DNA of 64,000 nucleotides from Spinacia oleracea (Eukaryota > Streptophyta > Magnoliopsida > Caryophyllales > Amaranthaceae), in contig NC_079487.1 in the NCBI RefSeq assembly GCF_020520425.1, positions 87,487,141 through 87,551,140 of the forward strand. Reading direction: 5' to 3'. A program made the translations under genes and the position numbers. The notes under the pieces were generated by a model, which saw only the letters and a list, made by a program, of their open reading frames with translations, had not been told where the DNA came from and ran no database searches. Within the stretch, counting starts at the first letter, position 1. Every line of letters begins with the position of its first letter. Below are positions 24,792-36,248 of this stretch, piece after piece.

Positions 24792-25697
24792 TGTTGGGAA
24801 TTTATGCATCCAATTAACAATGCATAAACATACTCCAAAACCAAGATCACATGCAAAAGTATAAATTAAATATGACATACATTTGTAGCGTGTACTCCCA
24901 ATAGCCTTACGAACACGATTGGAAACTCCAAGTATAGTTCATCTACAATCGTCCACCGACATGTTCAGATCTGCCTTGATTCCGTTAGCTTAAAACTTTT
25001 ACGAGGTTGTTTGGCTTTTCGAGACAACTCACTTTAGGAGGAACACTTTTTCTTAGTGAAAATATTATATTCAAGGTTAACTAAAACCTTGGAACAAATA
25101 GGGAGAAATCGGCCAAAGGCTACAAGCCTTGACCGGCCACTTAAGCCCACACGCAGCGAAACAGTGTTCCCAGCTGATGGGCCGTAGGCCACGCCCAAGC
25201 CAGCATGATGTTAGTTGTTGCCTTGTGCTCACTTTCCGCGCTCGCCTGTGCAGTGCTGGTCATGGGCCTGCTGCCTTGCGCGCTTGTCTCGTGGGATGTT
25301 GCGTCGCTCGTTCCCTTTCGTATTTGCGTCTAAGACCTTAAGGCTAATATTTATCGTATAATACTTGACGATCCAACGACGTACGATACAATTATTCGTA
25401 CGACCCATGAATATACGCGGCATGATATACAATTACGGTCCGATGCCTTATCGTATATTTATGTTTTCCGAACTAAATTCCCGATTAGCCATGAAATGAA
25501 TTTCCGATTCATTGAACCCAATGATCTGTTATATGTCATTTGTGTGAACTTGTAGGTTCAGTCAAGAGTAAGATGTGAGTCTAATAAGGATTAGAACTCA
25601 CTTATCGAATACATTGCTCTAGCTAGATGTTCCGATCCCTTGATCTTACTGAATTAATTATTCTATAATTAATCTGAACCTTGCTATTAGACCAATG
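24792..25697 (-). mobile_element. Inverted solo LTR, left part (split by the Copia insertion)
   Basis: On the minus strand this is the main body of an LTR that starts at 36248 (TGAAGGAAATATGCCC) and ends in CCCAACA at 24792. It is related to the large Copia family: the blocks inverse to CTAGAGCAATGTATTCG and TCTTACTCTTGACTGAACC parallel that LTR, but the sequences differ greatly. The 10.5-kb Copia element is inserted at CAATG, so the LTR first stretch sits on the far side at 36220-36248. Without the insertion its length is about 935 bp. No internal region and no clear target duplication are seen. Confidence 0.75.
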
Positions 25698-27149
25698 TGA
25701 AGGAAATAATGCCCTTGGTCCAAGTATGCATTCTATGTTAAGTCTAATAAATGCGGTTCAGTATTAATTAACAAGTTAATAATTCAGTGAGATCAAGTGA
25801 GCTGAATGCCTAGCTAGAGGCCGCTTTAGTTCAAGTGGAATTAATAATATTAATCCACAGCTTACTCTTGACTGAACCCGTAGGGTCACACAAATAGTAC
25901 GTAAACGGATCAAGTATTTAATAGCATTAAATACTCCATCTATGAATATTCGGAACCGACGGATCTTGGTTTCAGTGGGAGCTAAGATCGTCACAGGCAA
26001 GGAATGAATACTCCGGAAACGATGATATTGCCGGAAACGGAAATATGGATCGTATCGGAAATATAAATATTATCCAAGTCGTAGATGTTGCCGGAAACGG
26101 AAACATGGTACGTGTCGGAAAATATTATCGGAAATGGAAATATTTCCAGAATCGGAAATATTGCCGGAAACGGAAATATTGTCAGAATCGGAAATATTAC
26201 CGGAATCGGAAAATAATTCCGGAAACGGAAATATTAAATATTTGTTCGAAACGGAAATTAATTCCGGAATCGGAAATATTAAATATTGTTCGTATCGGAA
26301 ATGAATTCCGGAATCGGAAAATTTAATCGGAAGCGCATCGTACGAATAAGCATCGGACGAGGCCTGCCGGACGAGGCCCAGCACGAAGCCAGGCCATCGC
26401 CCAGCAAGCCAAGCGCGCCGCACAAACAGCCACGCCAGGCCCAGCGCAAGGCCAGGCCCAGCAGGCTGCGCGCAGCGCGCAGCGCGCACAGCGCGCACAG
26501 CGCGCACAGCACGCGCAGCGCACAGCGCGCACAGCACGCGCAGCGCGCAGCGCGCGCGGGCGCTGAGTGGGCTGCTGCTCGCGCGCACGCATGGGGCCCA
26601 TCGTGGCTGCCGTGCGTGTGTGTGCAAGTGTTTGTGTTCGTGCACGTTTCCTAAAACATGCAGAGTTCGGTTAATGATTAAATTCCTAATTCTATTTGAT
26701 AAATTAATTAAATTAGAGTTCTTATAGGATTCTAGGTTTAATTAATTTGTATCTGAATAGGATTTCGATTCCCTTTCCATAGCGCTATAAATATGAGGCT
26801 AGGGCTCACAATTTATAACACAAGTTTCAAAGTATTCAAAGTGAGTTTTTGAGAGAAAAATTCAGTCACACATTTGCCTATAAAATGCCGAAAATAATAG
26901 TACCTTAAGGGCGATTCTAGTTGGTCAATCTTAAGGCGGATCCGGACGTGCTGTGGACTATCTACGGAGGGACGACACTTGGAGTCCTAAAGACTTGTTC
27001 TTGTTCGGTTCGGGCGCAGCTAGGGAAGGCACGCAACAAAGAGTATGCATCTAATCTATGCTAAATGATTATGTGTAAATAATATGTTTTCCTGGGTTTA
27101 TGGTTTTTCCGCATGATTTATGAATTGTCATATGTATCATAACCTAACA
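25698..27149 (+). repeat. 5' LTR of the Copia element
   Basis: It begins TGAAGGAAATAATGCCC and ends ATAACCTAACA. Three zones stand out: an AT-rich start, an array of CGGAAATATT-type units (about 26018-26330), and a GC-rich zone of GCGCGCAGC units (about 26460-26600). A TATAAATA box lies at 26786-26793, followed by the probable RNA start. Large open frames rich in Ala, Arg and Cys in the GC-rich zone are compositional and occur identically in the 3' LTR. Confidence 0.95.
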
Positions 27150-27150
27150 G

Positions 27151-27164
27151 TGGTATCACGAGCC
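27151..27164 (+). other. Primer binding site of the Copia element
   Basis: TGGTATCACGAGCC lies one base after the 5' LTR. It resembles the TGGTATCAGAGC consensus complementary to the 3' end of initiator methionine tRNA, the usual primer of plant Copia elements. The extra C after the A departs from the consensus. Confidence 0.75.
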
Positions 27165-29931
27165 CCTTATTATTTTCATAATCTAAATTGCATGAACATG
27201 GTTAAATATTACAAATTTGCAAGAATTAAAAGGGGTGATTAATTTTCGTAATTGTTAATTAATTGCAAATTGCGTTTATTTAATTATATGTACGCAGTTT
27301 TTCGGCAGTTTCTTCGTTACTCATCCAAATCGAGTGATTTTTGTGTCAATTTCGCATGTAAAAGGCATTCTAAAATTTTGACAAAAATAGTATTTTTCTG
27401 CCGAACCCATAATTCTCAAATTCGAAGCCTAACTATGACTTTTCGAAGGTTTTAGTTTTTCGAATGCAAAATTTCGTAAATTTAAGATGTTAAATTAAAT
27501 ATTTGCGATTCTTGTTGATAAATCTTGAATTTTTGATTGACCTACTGCATATGTTTAACAAGTTTGAATGCCTAGTCTTGTTAATTATGCAATCTAATTT
27601 GTAATTATGATTAATTTGTTGAAAATTAGAATAATTTAGAATTAATTTGATTTTCATAATTAATTGTAATTTAATTAGAAACCTATGATTAAAAACCACC
27701 ATAAAAATTGTAAATTTACGATAAATTTTAAATTTTTATGACCTAGACTTGAATCCATAACAATCGGAAATCAATTGGATAATAAATTTTCGATTTTTCG
27801 CCCTAAAATTATGAAATTAATATTATTTATTAATTTGTCATTAATTTTAAATATAAATTTTAAATTTTTATGCGATTCGTTCATATAACTTGCACGCACG
27901 AAGCAATGGACGCTTCGTGTTACCCTTAAGGGGTGTTGTATAATGCGGGCATGCGACGACGAGCAAGGGAGCTCGTCGCCCGTGCGGCACGAATGCAATG
28001 AGCAAGGGCGTAGTGCACGAGCACAAGGCAGCAGCCCTGCCTTGTGTCGTGTGCCACGACCAATGGACGAATGGGCATGGGCGTAGGGCGAGCCAAGGCA
28101 GTCGCGTGTGGGCAGCAAGCGAGCTGCGCCACAACGCGCGCTGCCTCGCACAAGAGCGCGCAGCCTCGCGCGCAGCGAGCGCAAGCTCGCGTGCCACGAG
28201 CGCTGCGCCTAGCATTGCTCGCGCGCACAGCGAGCGATGTCGCCCGCCCAGCGAGCGATGTCGCGCGCCCAGCGAGCGATGGCTCGCGCGCCCAGCGAGC
28301 GATGTCGCGCGCGCACTGCGAGCGATAGCCCGCGTGCGATGAGCGCTGGCGCGCGCAGCGAGTACCAATGCGTGCGGAGGCTTGCGATAGGGATGCAGCA
28401 GCTATGCGACGAGCGCATGGGCTGCGCGCACATGGCCAGCAATGGCTGTGTGCGTGCGGCCCATGGGCGTGCTACGCGTAGGGTGTTTGCGTTACGATTA
28501 GATCGTTTTGAATGTTTAATTTGAAAATTTCAGTTCACGTAATTTTAATTAATTTTAAAATTAATAATTTAAATTATTTTCTTGGATTTTAATTTTGAAT
28601 ATTATAATTATAATAAATGTTATTTATTCTAATTATTTTACTAAAATTAAAATCATGAATTAATTTAAATGCGACTGAAATTAAATTAAATTTTTTGGAT
28701 TCAATTATAAATTTATATGAGCTTTAAATTTTAATTAAATTTGTATGTTTCCGGTTAGACTAGAAATACATTTTTACGTTTAAAATTGGTAAAGCATATG
28801 AATTTATTGGTTTAAGTGGGAGCGCTTTTTAGTCATAAACTCTTGATTAGGTCTACAAATCCTTAAGGTTAAAACAACTTGATTAGAATTAATAAGGACT
28901 GAATAATTGGTAGATTATTGGTGCCCTTGATTAATTGCTGCAAATGTTTACGTGATGCATAATGTGTTTTACTAACCAGCTATGTGGGCCATTCATGATA
29001 ATGAATGGGTGAATGGTATATATTGTATATGTACTGTTTTGCAGGTTATGAAGTGACTAGTATGGCCCAAATAGGATAGAAAATATGGTCTGCGTACCAT
29101 TAATTTGAATGTAATTGGTCTAAAGTACCAAAGTTATTTTTCAATTCAAATATGGTCTGCGAACCATCAAATAGTTGTAATTAGTTATAGCTTATCCTAT
29201 TTGAAGAAAATGGTGCCTCCCACGGAGATTTTCAAGACGGACTTTGAAGTCAAAGCTTCAAGATGAAGTCGGGCCATACTAGATCACAAATATCTTATGC
29301 ATGTTTTAAGTTATTTATTGTTTTAAATATGTCTTAAAATGCATGAGATCAAAAGCTTGATTATGTTGCATGATTAAGGATTTTAGTTCACTTAAAATCT
29401 AACCAACATAGTAAGAGCCTTAAGTTCCAAACTTAAAAATTGAGTTAAAAGGTGCCATGCCAAAATATACACTTGCTTGGATATCCTTTACATCAATCTA
29501 GTAATAGTTTTCGCTCAGCGAGGTGTTACTTATTGGTCCTAAAGGGGCAAGGTACACAAATAATTGTGAGTACATGTTAGTTTTGGTGAAACTCAACGAT
29601 ATAAGTAAGGAGTCCTTTTATGTCGTGGCAAATTCGATAGGTTTACCTAATAAGTTCTTAGACGTACCTATCAACCAAGAATAGTTTCTAGACTATTAGC
29701 AAAAGGCTTTTGCTTACCTAAGATGTTCTAGGATTAAGTCGACAAACTGTGCTTAGTTCTTCAATGATTTTAGGATCTTGGAATCATTTTATTCACACCT
29801 GCCGGAACACATAATTTGAATAAAATGCTTAATAAACATTGAATTATGCATGTATGCTAGAATTTAAGTTTATTAAGAGAAACTGTGAATGGTTATTTAT
29901 TTGTTTATTCTTTTCAATTGTAGTTTTTAAT
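27165..29931 (+). other. Long untranslated leader of the Copia element
   Basis: This 2.8-kb stretch between PBS and gag has no convincing coding frame. Most is AT-rich, but 27920-28490 is a GC-rich island with about four tandem units of the type CCCAGCGAGCGATGTCGCGCG (28220-28330). Open frames in the island are low-complexity. Near 29010-29190 two copies of ATGGTCTGCGTACCAT-like sequence recur. Such leaders often hold packaging signals, but nothing here proves that. A TTGTAG just before the gag ATG could be a splice acceptor. Confidence 0.6.
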
Positions 29932-32900
29932 ATGGCAAACAACAATTCATTCAACATTCGATCAATTCTCGAAAAGGAGAAGTTGAACGGGAAAAACTTC
30001 CTTGACTGGCAAAGGAACTTGCAAATAGTTCTTATGCAGGAAGAAAAGGAGTATGTCCTAGATGAGGCGATGCCCGAAGCTGCAGGCGACGGGGTCACTC
30101 AGGCAGCCCTCAATCGTTGGATTGATGCCAACAAGGATGTGAAATGTCTAATGCTCGCCACCATGAGTGCGGATCTGCAGAAAACGTTCATCAACTCAGA
30201 TGCTTTCACAATCATCAGTGAGTTGAAGAACATGTTCCAAGATCTGGCTCGAGTCGAAAGATTCGAGACTCATAGGCAAATTCTTGAGACCAAGCTTAAG
30301 AAAGGCGAGCCCGTAAGTCCACATGTTCTCAAAATGATTGGACTCATTGAGAATATGAGTCGGCTGGATCAGCAATTTTCTCAGGAAATGGCTATAGACA
30401 CCATCCTCCATTCTCTTCATAGCGGGTATGATCAGTTCAAACTGAACTACAGTATGAATAGTCTGGACAAAACGCTCACTGAGCTTCACGGTATGCTGAA
30501 GACCGCTGAAAAGACGCTCAAAAGTGATAAGCAGGATGTGCTTATGGTGCGTGGGGGCAAGTTCAAGAAATCTGGAAAGAAGAGGAATGCTAAGAAAGGT
30601 GGCAACAAAGCCAGCCCAACTAAGCAAACTGGCGCCAAATCTGCAAAGAGAAAGGTCAGTCAACCCACTTCTGAATCCGAATGCTTCTACTGCAAGAAGA
30701 AGGGGCATTGGAAGAGAGATTGCTTGAAGCTAAAGGAAGATCAGAAGAACGGAACAGTCGTTCCATCTTCAGGTATTTTCGTTATAGACTGTATACTTGC
30801 TAATTCAACTTCTTGGGTATTAGATACAGGTTGTGGCTCACACTTATGTTCCAATCCACAGGGACTAAGAAGAAGTAGAAAGTTAAGCAAGGGTGAAGTC
30901 GACCTACGAGTGGGAAATGGAGCACGGATTGCTGCATTAGCTGTAGGAACTTACTATTTGTCGTTGCCCTCCGGGCTAGTTTTGGAACTGGAAGAATGTT
31001 TCCATGTTCCAAGTCTTACTAAAAACATCATTTCAGTTTCTTGCTTAGATGCTAAGGGATTTTCCTTTATAATAAAAGACAATAGTTGTTCGTTTTATTT
31101 TAAAGAGATGTTTTATGGATCTGCTAGATTAGTCAATGGACTTTATTTATTAGATCACGACAAACAAGTATATAACATAAATACCAAAAAGGCCAAAAAG
31201 GATGATTCAGATCTCACCTATCTGTGGCATTGTCGATTAGGCCATATAAACTTGAAACGCTTAGAAAGACTTCAAAGAGAAGGAATTCTAGAACCATTTG
31301 ACTTAGAGGATTATGGTAAATGCGAATCATGTTTACTTGGCAAAATGACAAAGCAACCTTTCTCTAAAGTTGGAGAAAGAGCAAATGAACTATTGGGTTT
31401 AATCCATACAGATGTATGTGGACCAATGAGTACAAATGCTAGAGGTGGTTTCAGCTACTTTATCACTTTCACTGATGACTTCAGTAGGTATGGTTATGTC
31501 TACCTAATGAAGCATAAGTCTGAATCCTTTGACAAATTCAAGGAATTTCAGAGTGAAGTAGAGAATCAATTAGGCAAGAAGATTAAGGCACTGCGGTCTG
31601 ATAGAGGCGGTGAATATCTGAGCTATGAATTTGATGACCATCTGAAAGAATGTGGAATTCTATCAGAGTTGACTCCTCCTGGAACACCACAATGGAACGG
31701 TGTGTCAGAACGGAGGAACAGAACCTTGCTAGACATGGTCAGGTCAATGATGGGTCAGGCCGAACTTCCATTAGAATTTTGGGGACATGCACTAAATACA
31801 GCTGCACTCACTATAAATAGAGCTCCGTCTAAAGCTGTCGAAAAGACTCCATACGAATTATGGTTTGGAAAGCCTCCAAATGTGTCTTTTCTTAAGATTT
31901 GGGGATGTGAAGTATACGTCAAACGATTAATTTCAGACAAACTTCATCCAAAATCTGACAAATGTATCCTTGTGGGCTATCCAAAGGAAACAAAGGGGTA
32001 TTACTTCTACAATACATCTGAGAACAAAGTGTTTGTTGCTCGAGATGGTGTCTTTTTGGAGAAGGATCACATTTCCAAAATGACAAGTGGGAGAAAAGTA
32101 GACCTCGAAGAAATTCGAGTCGAACAACAAACTCTAGAGAATGCTCAAGATGACATTCAGGATGAAACTCAGAGATCTTTAGAAGAATCTGGTGAGAATC
32201 ATGGTCAATCTAGAAATGTTACCCCGCGTAGATCGCAAAGATATAGATCTCAACCGGAAAGGTACTTAGGTATTTTGACGAACGAGAGCTATGACGTTCT
32301 ATTACTTGAAAGTGATGAACCTGCGACTTACAAGCAAGCTATGACGAGCCCTAGCTCCAAGCAATGGCAAGAAGCCATGCAATCTGAATTAGACTCCATG
32401 TCTGAAAACCAAGTATGGGATTTGGTCGATTTGCCAGATGGCTACCAAGCCATTGGAAGCAAATGGGTTTTCAAACTGAAAAAGGACAAGGATGGGAAAC
32501 TTGAAGTTTTCAAAGCTAGATTGGTTGCAAAAGGTTACAGGCAAGTCCACGGTGTGGATTACGATGAAACCTTTTCACCAGTTGCAATGCTAAAGTCTAT
32601 TCGAATAATGTTAGCAATCGCTGCATATTACGATTACGAAATATGGCAGATGGATGTCAAAACTGCTTTCTTAAACGGCGTTTTAACAGAAACTGTGTTT
32701 ATGACACAGCCTGAAGGTTTTGAGGATCCAAAGAATGCTAAAAAGGTATGCAAGCTAAAGAAGTCAATCTACGGATTGAAGCAGGCATCCAGGAGCTGGA
32801 ATATACGTTTTGATGAAGCAGTCAGTGACTTTGGTTTCATCAAGAACGCGGACGAATCTTGTGTATACAAGAAGGTCAGTGGGAGCAAAATTGCTTTCCT

Positions 32901-33897
32901 AGTATTATATGTCGACGACATATTGCTTATCGGAAATGACATTCCTATGTTGAACTCTGTCAAGATTTGGCTTGGGAAATGTTTTTCGATGAAGGATCTA
33001 GGAGAAGCACAGTACATATTGGGCATCAAGATTTACAGAGATAGATCTAAAAAGATGATTGGACTTAGTCAAAGCACTTATATCAATAAGGTGCTTGATA
33101 GGTTCAAGATGGCGGACTCCAAGCGAGGCTACCTACCCATGTCTCATGGAATGACTCTAAGCAAGACTCAGTGCCCAAAAACACTTGATGAGCGTAGACG
33201 AATGAATGGGATTCCATATGCATCATTGATTGGTTCAATAATGTATGCTATGATATGTACACGCCCGGATGTTGCGTACGCACTCAGTGCTACGAGCAGA
33301 TACCAGTCAGACCCAGGAGAGGCGCATTGGACTGCTGCCAAGAACATTCTGAAGTACCTGAAAAGGCACAAAGATGACTTCCTGGTCTATGGTGGAGATG
33401 ATGAATTAATTGTTAAAGGCTATACGGACGCAAGTTTCCAAACCGACAAAGATGATTTCAGATCACAGTCTGGGTTTGTCTTCTGCCTCAACGGAGGAGC
33501 AGTAAGCTGGAAAAGTGCTAAGCAAAGCACCATTGCGGATTCTACAACTGAAGCGGAGTACATTGCTGCACATGAAGCAGCAAAGGAAGCTATATGGCTA
33601 AGGAAGTTCATAGGAGAACTTGGTGTAGTCCCCTCCATTAAAGGACCAATAGCCCTGTATTGTTATAATAACGGAGCTATTGCACAGGCAAAAGAGCCTA
33701 GACACCACCAGAGAGTCAAGCATGTACTTCGTAGATTTCACCTTCTACGAGAGTTCGTTGAAAGAAAAGAAGTCGAGATAAGCAAAATTGGAACTGATGA
33801 CAACATATCAGATCCATTAACTAAACCTCTGCCGCAGGCGAAGCACAACTCGCACACTGCAGCTATGGGAATCAAGCATATTGGAGAATGGCTTTGA
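29932..33897 (+). CDS. Copia gag-pol polyprotein (1321 aa), RNase H active-site change
   Basis: I start at the ATG at 29932 (MANNNSFNIRSILEKEKLNG), 31 codons into the open frame, because it matches usual Copia gag starts. In order come gag; a zinc knuckle CFYCKKKGHWKRDC at about residue 250; protease with LDTGCGSHLC at about 296; integrase zinc region LWHCRLGHINL at about 430 and core with HTDVCGPM (492), SDRGGEY (556) and GVSERRNRTLL (589); reverse transcriptase from about 844 with YVDD at about 993; and RNase H from about 1164 with YTDASF and TTEAEY. There is no stop or frameshift. The expected YCDNNGA block reads YCYNNGA: the codon at 33664 (residue 1245) gives Tyr where a catalytic Asp is conserved. 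The element may therefore be defective despite its intact frame. Confidence 0.95.
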   Translation: MANNNSFNIRSILEKEKLNGKNFLDWQRNLQIVLMQEEKEYVLDEAMPEAAGDGVTQAALNRWIDANKDVKCLMLATMSADLQKTFINSDAFTIISELKNMFQDLARVERFETHRQILETKLKKGEPVSPHVLKMIGLIENMSRLDQQFSQEMAIDTILHSLHSGYDQFKLNYSMNSLDKTLTELHGMLKTAEKTLKSDKQDVLMVRGGKFKKSGKKRNAKKGGNKASPTKQTGAKSAKRKVSQPTSESECFYCKKKGHWKRDCLKLKEDQKNGTVVPSSGIFVIDCILANSTSWVLDTGCGSHLCSNPQGLRRSRKLSKGEVDLRVGNGARIAALAVGTYYLSLPSGLVLELEECFHVPSLTKNIISVSCLDAKGFSFIIKDNSCSFYFKEMFYGSARLVNGLYLLDHDKQVYNINTKKAKKDDSDLTYLWHCRLGHINLKRLERLQREGILEPFDLEDYGKCESCLLGKMTKQPFSKVGERANELLGLIHTDVCGPMSTNARGGFSYFITFTDDFSRYGYVYLMKHKSESFDKFKEFQSEVENQLGKKIKALRSDRGGEYLSYEFDDHLKECGILSELTPPGTPQWNGVSERRNRTLLDMVRSMMGQAELPLEFWGHALNTAALTINRAPSKAVEKTPYELWFGKPPNVSFLKIWGCEVYVKRLISDKLHPKSDKCILVGYPKETKGYYFYNTSENKVFVARDGVFLEKDHISKMTSGRKVDLEEIRVEQQTLENAQDDIQDETQRSLEESGENHGQSRNVTPRRSQRYRSQPERYLGILTNESYDVLLLESDEPATYKQAMTSPSSKQWQEAMQSELDSMSENQVWDLVDLPDGYQAIGSKWVFKLKKDKDGKLEVFKARLVAKGYRQVHGVDYDETFSPVAMLKSIRIMLAIAAYYDYEIWQMDVKTAFLNGVLTETVFMTQPEGFEDPKNAKKVCKLKKSIYGLKQASRSWNIRFDEAVSDFGFIKNADESCVYKKVSGSKIAFLVLYVDDILLIGNDIPMLNSVKIWLGKCFSMKDLGEAQYILGIKIYRDRSKKMIGLSQSTYINKVLDRFKMADSKRGYLPMSHGMTLSKTQCPKTLDERRRMNGIPYASLIGSIMYAMICTRPDVAYALSATSRYQSDPGEAHWTAAKNILKYLKRHKDDFLVYGGDDELIVKGYTDASFQTDKDDFRSQSGFVFCLNGGAVSWKSAKQSTIADSTTEAEYIAAHEAAKEAIWLRKFIGELGVVPSIKGPIALYCYNNGAIAQAKEPRHHQRVKHVLRRFHLLREFVERKEVEISKIGTDDNISDPLTKPLPQAKHNSHTAAMGIKHIGEWL

Positions 33898-34745
33898 TGT
33901 CTCTGTTTAATGTTTTAAAGTTTTAGAGTTTAAATCTTTGTAAAACATTATTGGTTAATCATTCACAATAAATGAAAAGAATTCATTTTTCCATTTAATT
34001 TGTGGTTTATTAAATGATGAGTCCCTTCAATTTGACGATATATTCAAGATAGACTGTCAGGACCAGTCCTGTGACTAAGAAATGTCTATCAAGTGAACTT
34101 GAATGTCAAAGGTTGAAAATGGTCCATAATCGGAGTTTTCTATAAAATTGGACGCATAGAAAACGTTAGACGATTAGAATGCAAGATGACTAGTAGTTCT
34201 GTTTCTTGAACTATGTGGACATGGCAATGTCATAATCATTTGCATAGATACTTACTTTAGGAAGACTAGTATCGGACGAGACCTATGAAACTTTACTGTA
34301 AGAGATGAAAGTCTGTCATAAGTAAATTTCATTAAATTATTAGACACTAAATCCTCAATACCTGAGTGATTTGAAGATTACTTGTTTGAGAACTGGTTGC
34401 TTTGACGTTGACCAACCGTCGCACCGTAAAAGGAGGCTATAAAGGCAACGCTCAGGTAATCACCTATCAAACGAAGTCTAATCTCAAGATCGCAAGATTG
34501 GGATTGTCCTCCCATAAATCGGGATGAGATGCTTAAAAGTTGTACAAGGCCACTCGGAGAGCTAGAAACTGTGAAATGCATGGCCGTGCTCGGATGAATC
34601 ATAGGCTATGATTATCTGTTTATTTGATCAGTTGAACTCTGAAACCGAGGAACACCTCTGGACATAATAAGGATGACAACTCTTACCTTATGTTCAAGAG
34701 CAAGCATCGAGTGACAAAGGAATTAGGAAATGCACACTTGTCCCT

Positions 34746-34762
34746 AAGGACAAGTGGGAGAC
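34746..34762 (+). other. Polypurine tract of the Copia element
   Basis: AAGGACAAGTGGGAGAC ends exactly where the 3' LTR begins. The purine run AAGTGGGAGA is the usual plant Copia polypurine tract that primes plus-strand DNA synthesis. Between the stop codon at 33897 and this site lies a non-coding 3' region of about 850 bp. Confidence 0.8.
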
Positions 34763-36214
34763 TGAAGGAAATAATGCCCTTGGTCCAAGTATGCATTCTA
34801 TGTTAAGTCTAATAAATGCGGTTCAGTATTAATTAACAAGTTAATAATTCAGTGAGATCAAGTGAGCTGAATGCCTAGCTAGAGGCCGCTTTAGTTCAAG
34901 TGGAATTAATAATATTAATCCACAGCTTACTCTTGACTGAACCCGTAGGGTCACACAAATAGTACGTAAACGGATCAAGTATTTAATAGCATTAAATACT
35001 CCATCTATGAATATTCGGAACCGACGGATCTTGGTTTCAGTGGGAGCTAAGATCGTCACAGGCAAGGAATGAATACTCCGGAAACGATGATATTGCCGGA
35101 AACGGAAATATGGATCGTATCGGAAATATAAATATTATCCAAGTCGTAGATGTTGCCGGAAACGGAAACATGGTACGTGTCGGAAAATATTATCGGAAAT
35201 GGAAATATTTCCAGAATCGGAAATATTGCCGGAAACGGAAATATTGTCAGAATCGGAAATATTACCGGAATCGGAAAATAATTCCGGAAACGGAAATATT
35301 AAATATTTGTTCGAAACGGAAATTAATTCCGGAATCGGAAATATTAAATATTGTTCGTATCGGAAATGAATTTCGGAATCGGAAAATTTAATCGGAAGCG
35401 CATCGTACGAATAAGCATCGGACGAGGCCTGCCGGACGAGGCCCAGCACGAAGCCAGGCCATCGCCCAGCAAGCCAAGCGCGCCGCACAAACAGCCACGC
35501 CAGGCCCAGCGCAAGGCCAGGCCCAGCAGGCTGCGCGCAGCGCGCAGCGCGCACAGCGCGCACAGCGCGCACAGCACGCGCAGCGCACAGCGCGCACAGC
35601 ACGCGCAGCGCGCAGCGCGCGCGGGCGCTGAGTGGGCTGCTGCTCGCGCGCACGCATGGGGCCCATCGTGGCTTCCGTGCGTGTGTGTGCAAGTGTTTGT
35701 GTTCGTGCACGTTTCCTAAAATATGCAGAGTTCGGTTAATGATTAAATTCCTAATTCTATTTGATAAATTAATTAAATTAGAGTTCTTATAGGATTCTAG
35801 GTTTAATTAATTTGTATCTGAATAGGATTTCGATTCCCTTTCCATACCGCTATAAATATGAGGCTAGGGCTCACAATTTATAACACAAGTTTCAAAGTAT
35901 TCAAAGTGAGTTTTTGAGAGAAAAATTCAGTCACACATTTGCCTATAAAGTGCCGAAAATAATAGTACCTTAAGGGCGATTCTAGTTGGTCAATCTTAAG
36001 GCGGATCCGGACGTGCTGTGGACTATCTACGGAGGGACGACACTTGGAGTCCTAAAGACTTGTTCTTGTTCGGTTCGGGCGCAGCTAGGGAAGGCACGCA
36101 ACAAAGAGTATGCATCTAATCTATGCTAAATGATTATGTGTAAATAATATGTTTTCCTGGGTTTATGGTTTTTCCACATGATTTATGAATTGTCATATGT
36201 ATCATAACCTAACA
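34763..36214 (+). repeat. 3' LTR of the Copia element
   Basis: It matches the 5' LTR over its full 1452 bp except for six substitutions seen by eye (for example in the AATTTCGG, GGCTTCC, AAAATATGC and TACCGCTATAAA positions). It carries the same CGGAAATATT array, GC-rich zone and TATAAATA box (35851-35858). Confidence 0.95.
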
Positions 36215-36248
36215 CAATGCACCTTGGATGAAGGGCATATTTCCTTCA
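36215..36248 (-). mobile_element. Inverted solo LTR, right part
   Basis: After the Copia target duplication CAATG (36215-36219) come 29 bases ending in GGGCATATTTCCTTCA. They are the beginning, on the minus strand, of the solo LTR whose main body is at 24792-25697. They resemble an inverse of the Copia LTR start and could be mistaken for the Copia element's own end. Confidence 0.75.

Larger units (their letters stand above)
25698..36214 (+). mobile_element. Complete Ty1/Copia LTR retrotransposon (10,517 bp)
   Basis: Two 1452-bp LTRs (25698-27149 and 34763-36214) flank one long gag-pol frame. The target duplication CAATG is at 25693-25697 and 36215-36219. By eye I find six base differences between the LTRs and no length difference, about 0.4 percent, so insertion is recent. 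A PBS, a polypurine tract and TATA boxes are present. The 2.8-kb leader before gag is unusually long and has a GC-rich island. The host site is an inverted LTR of a related family. LTR length and gag type suggest a Tork/Angela-like lineage, but I did not test this. Confidence 0.95.

Noticed and set aside
26070..26654. Overlapping Ala/Arg/Cys-rich open frames on both strands (also at 35135-35719)
   Set aside because: They lie in the GC-rich zone and CGGAAATATT array of both LTRs, have no domain, and are produced by the repeat composition.
27771..28524. Long open frames of about 95-166 codons on both strands
   Set aside because: They come from the GC-rich tandem units in the Copia leader; the frames overlap in all directions and have no protein-like motifs.
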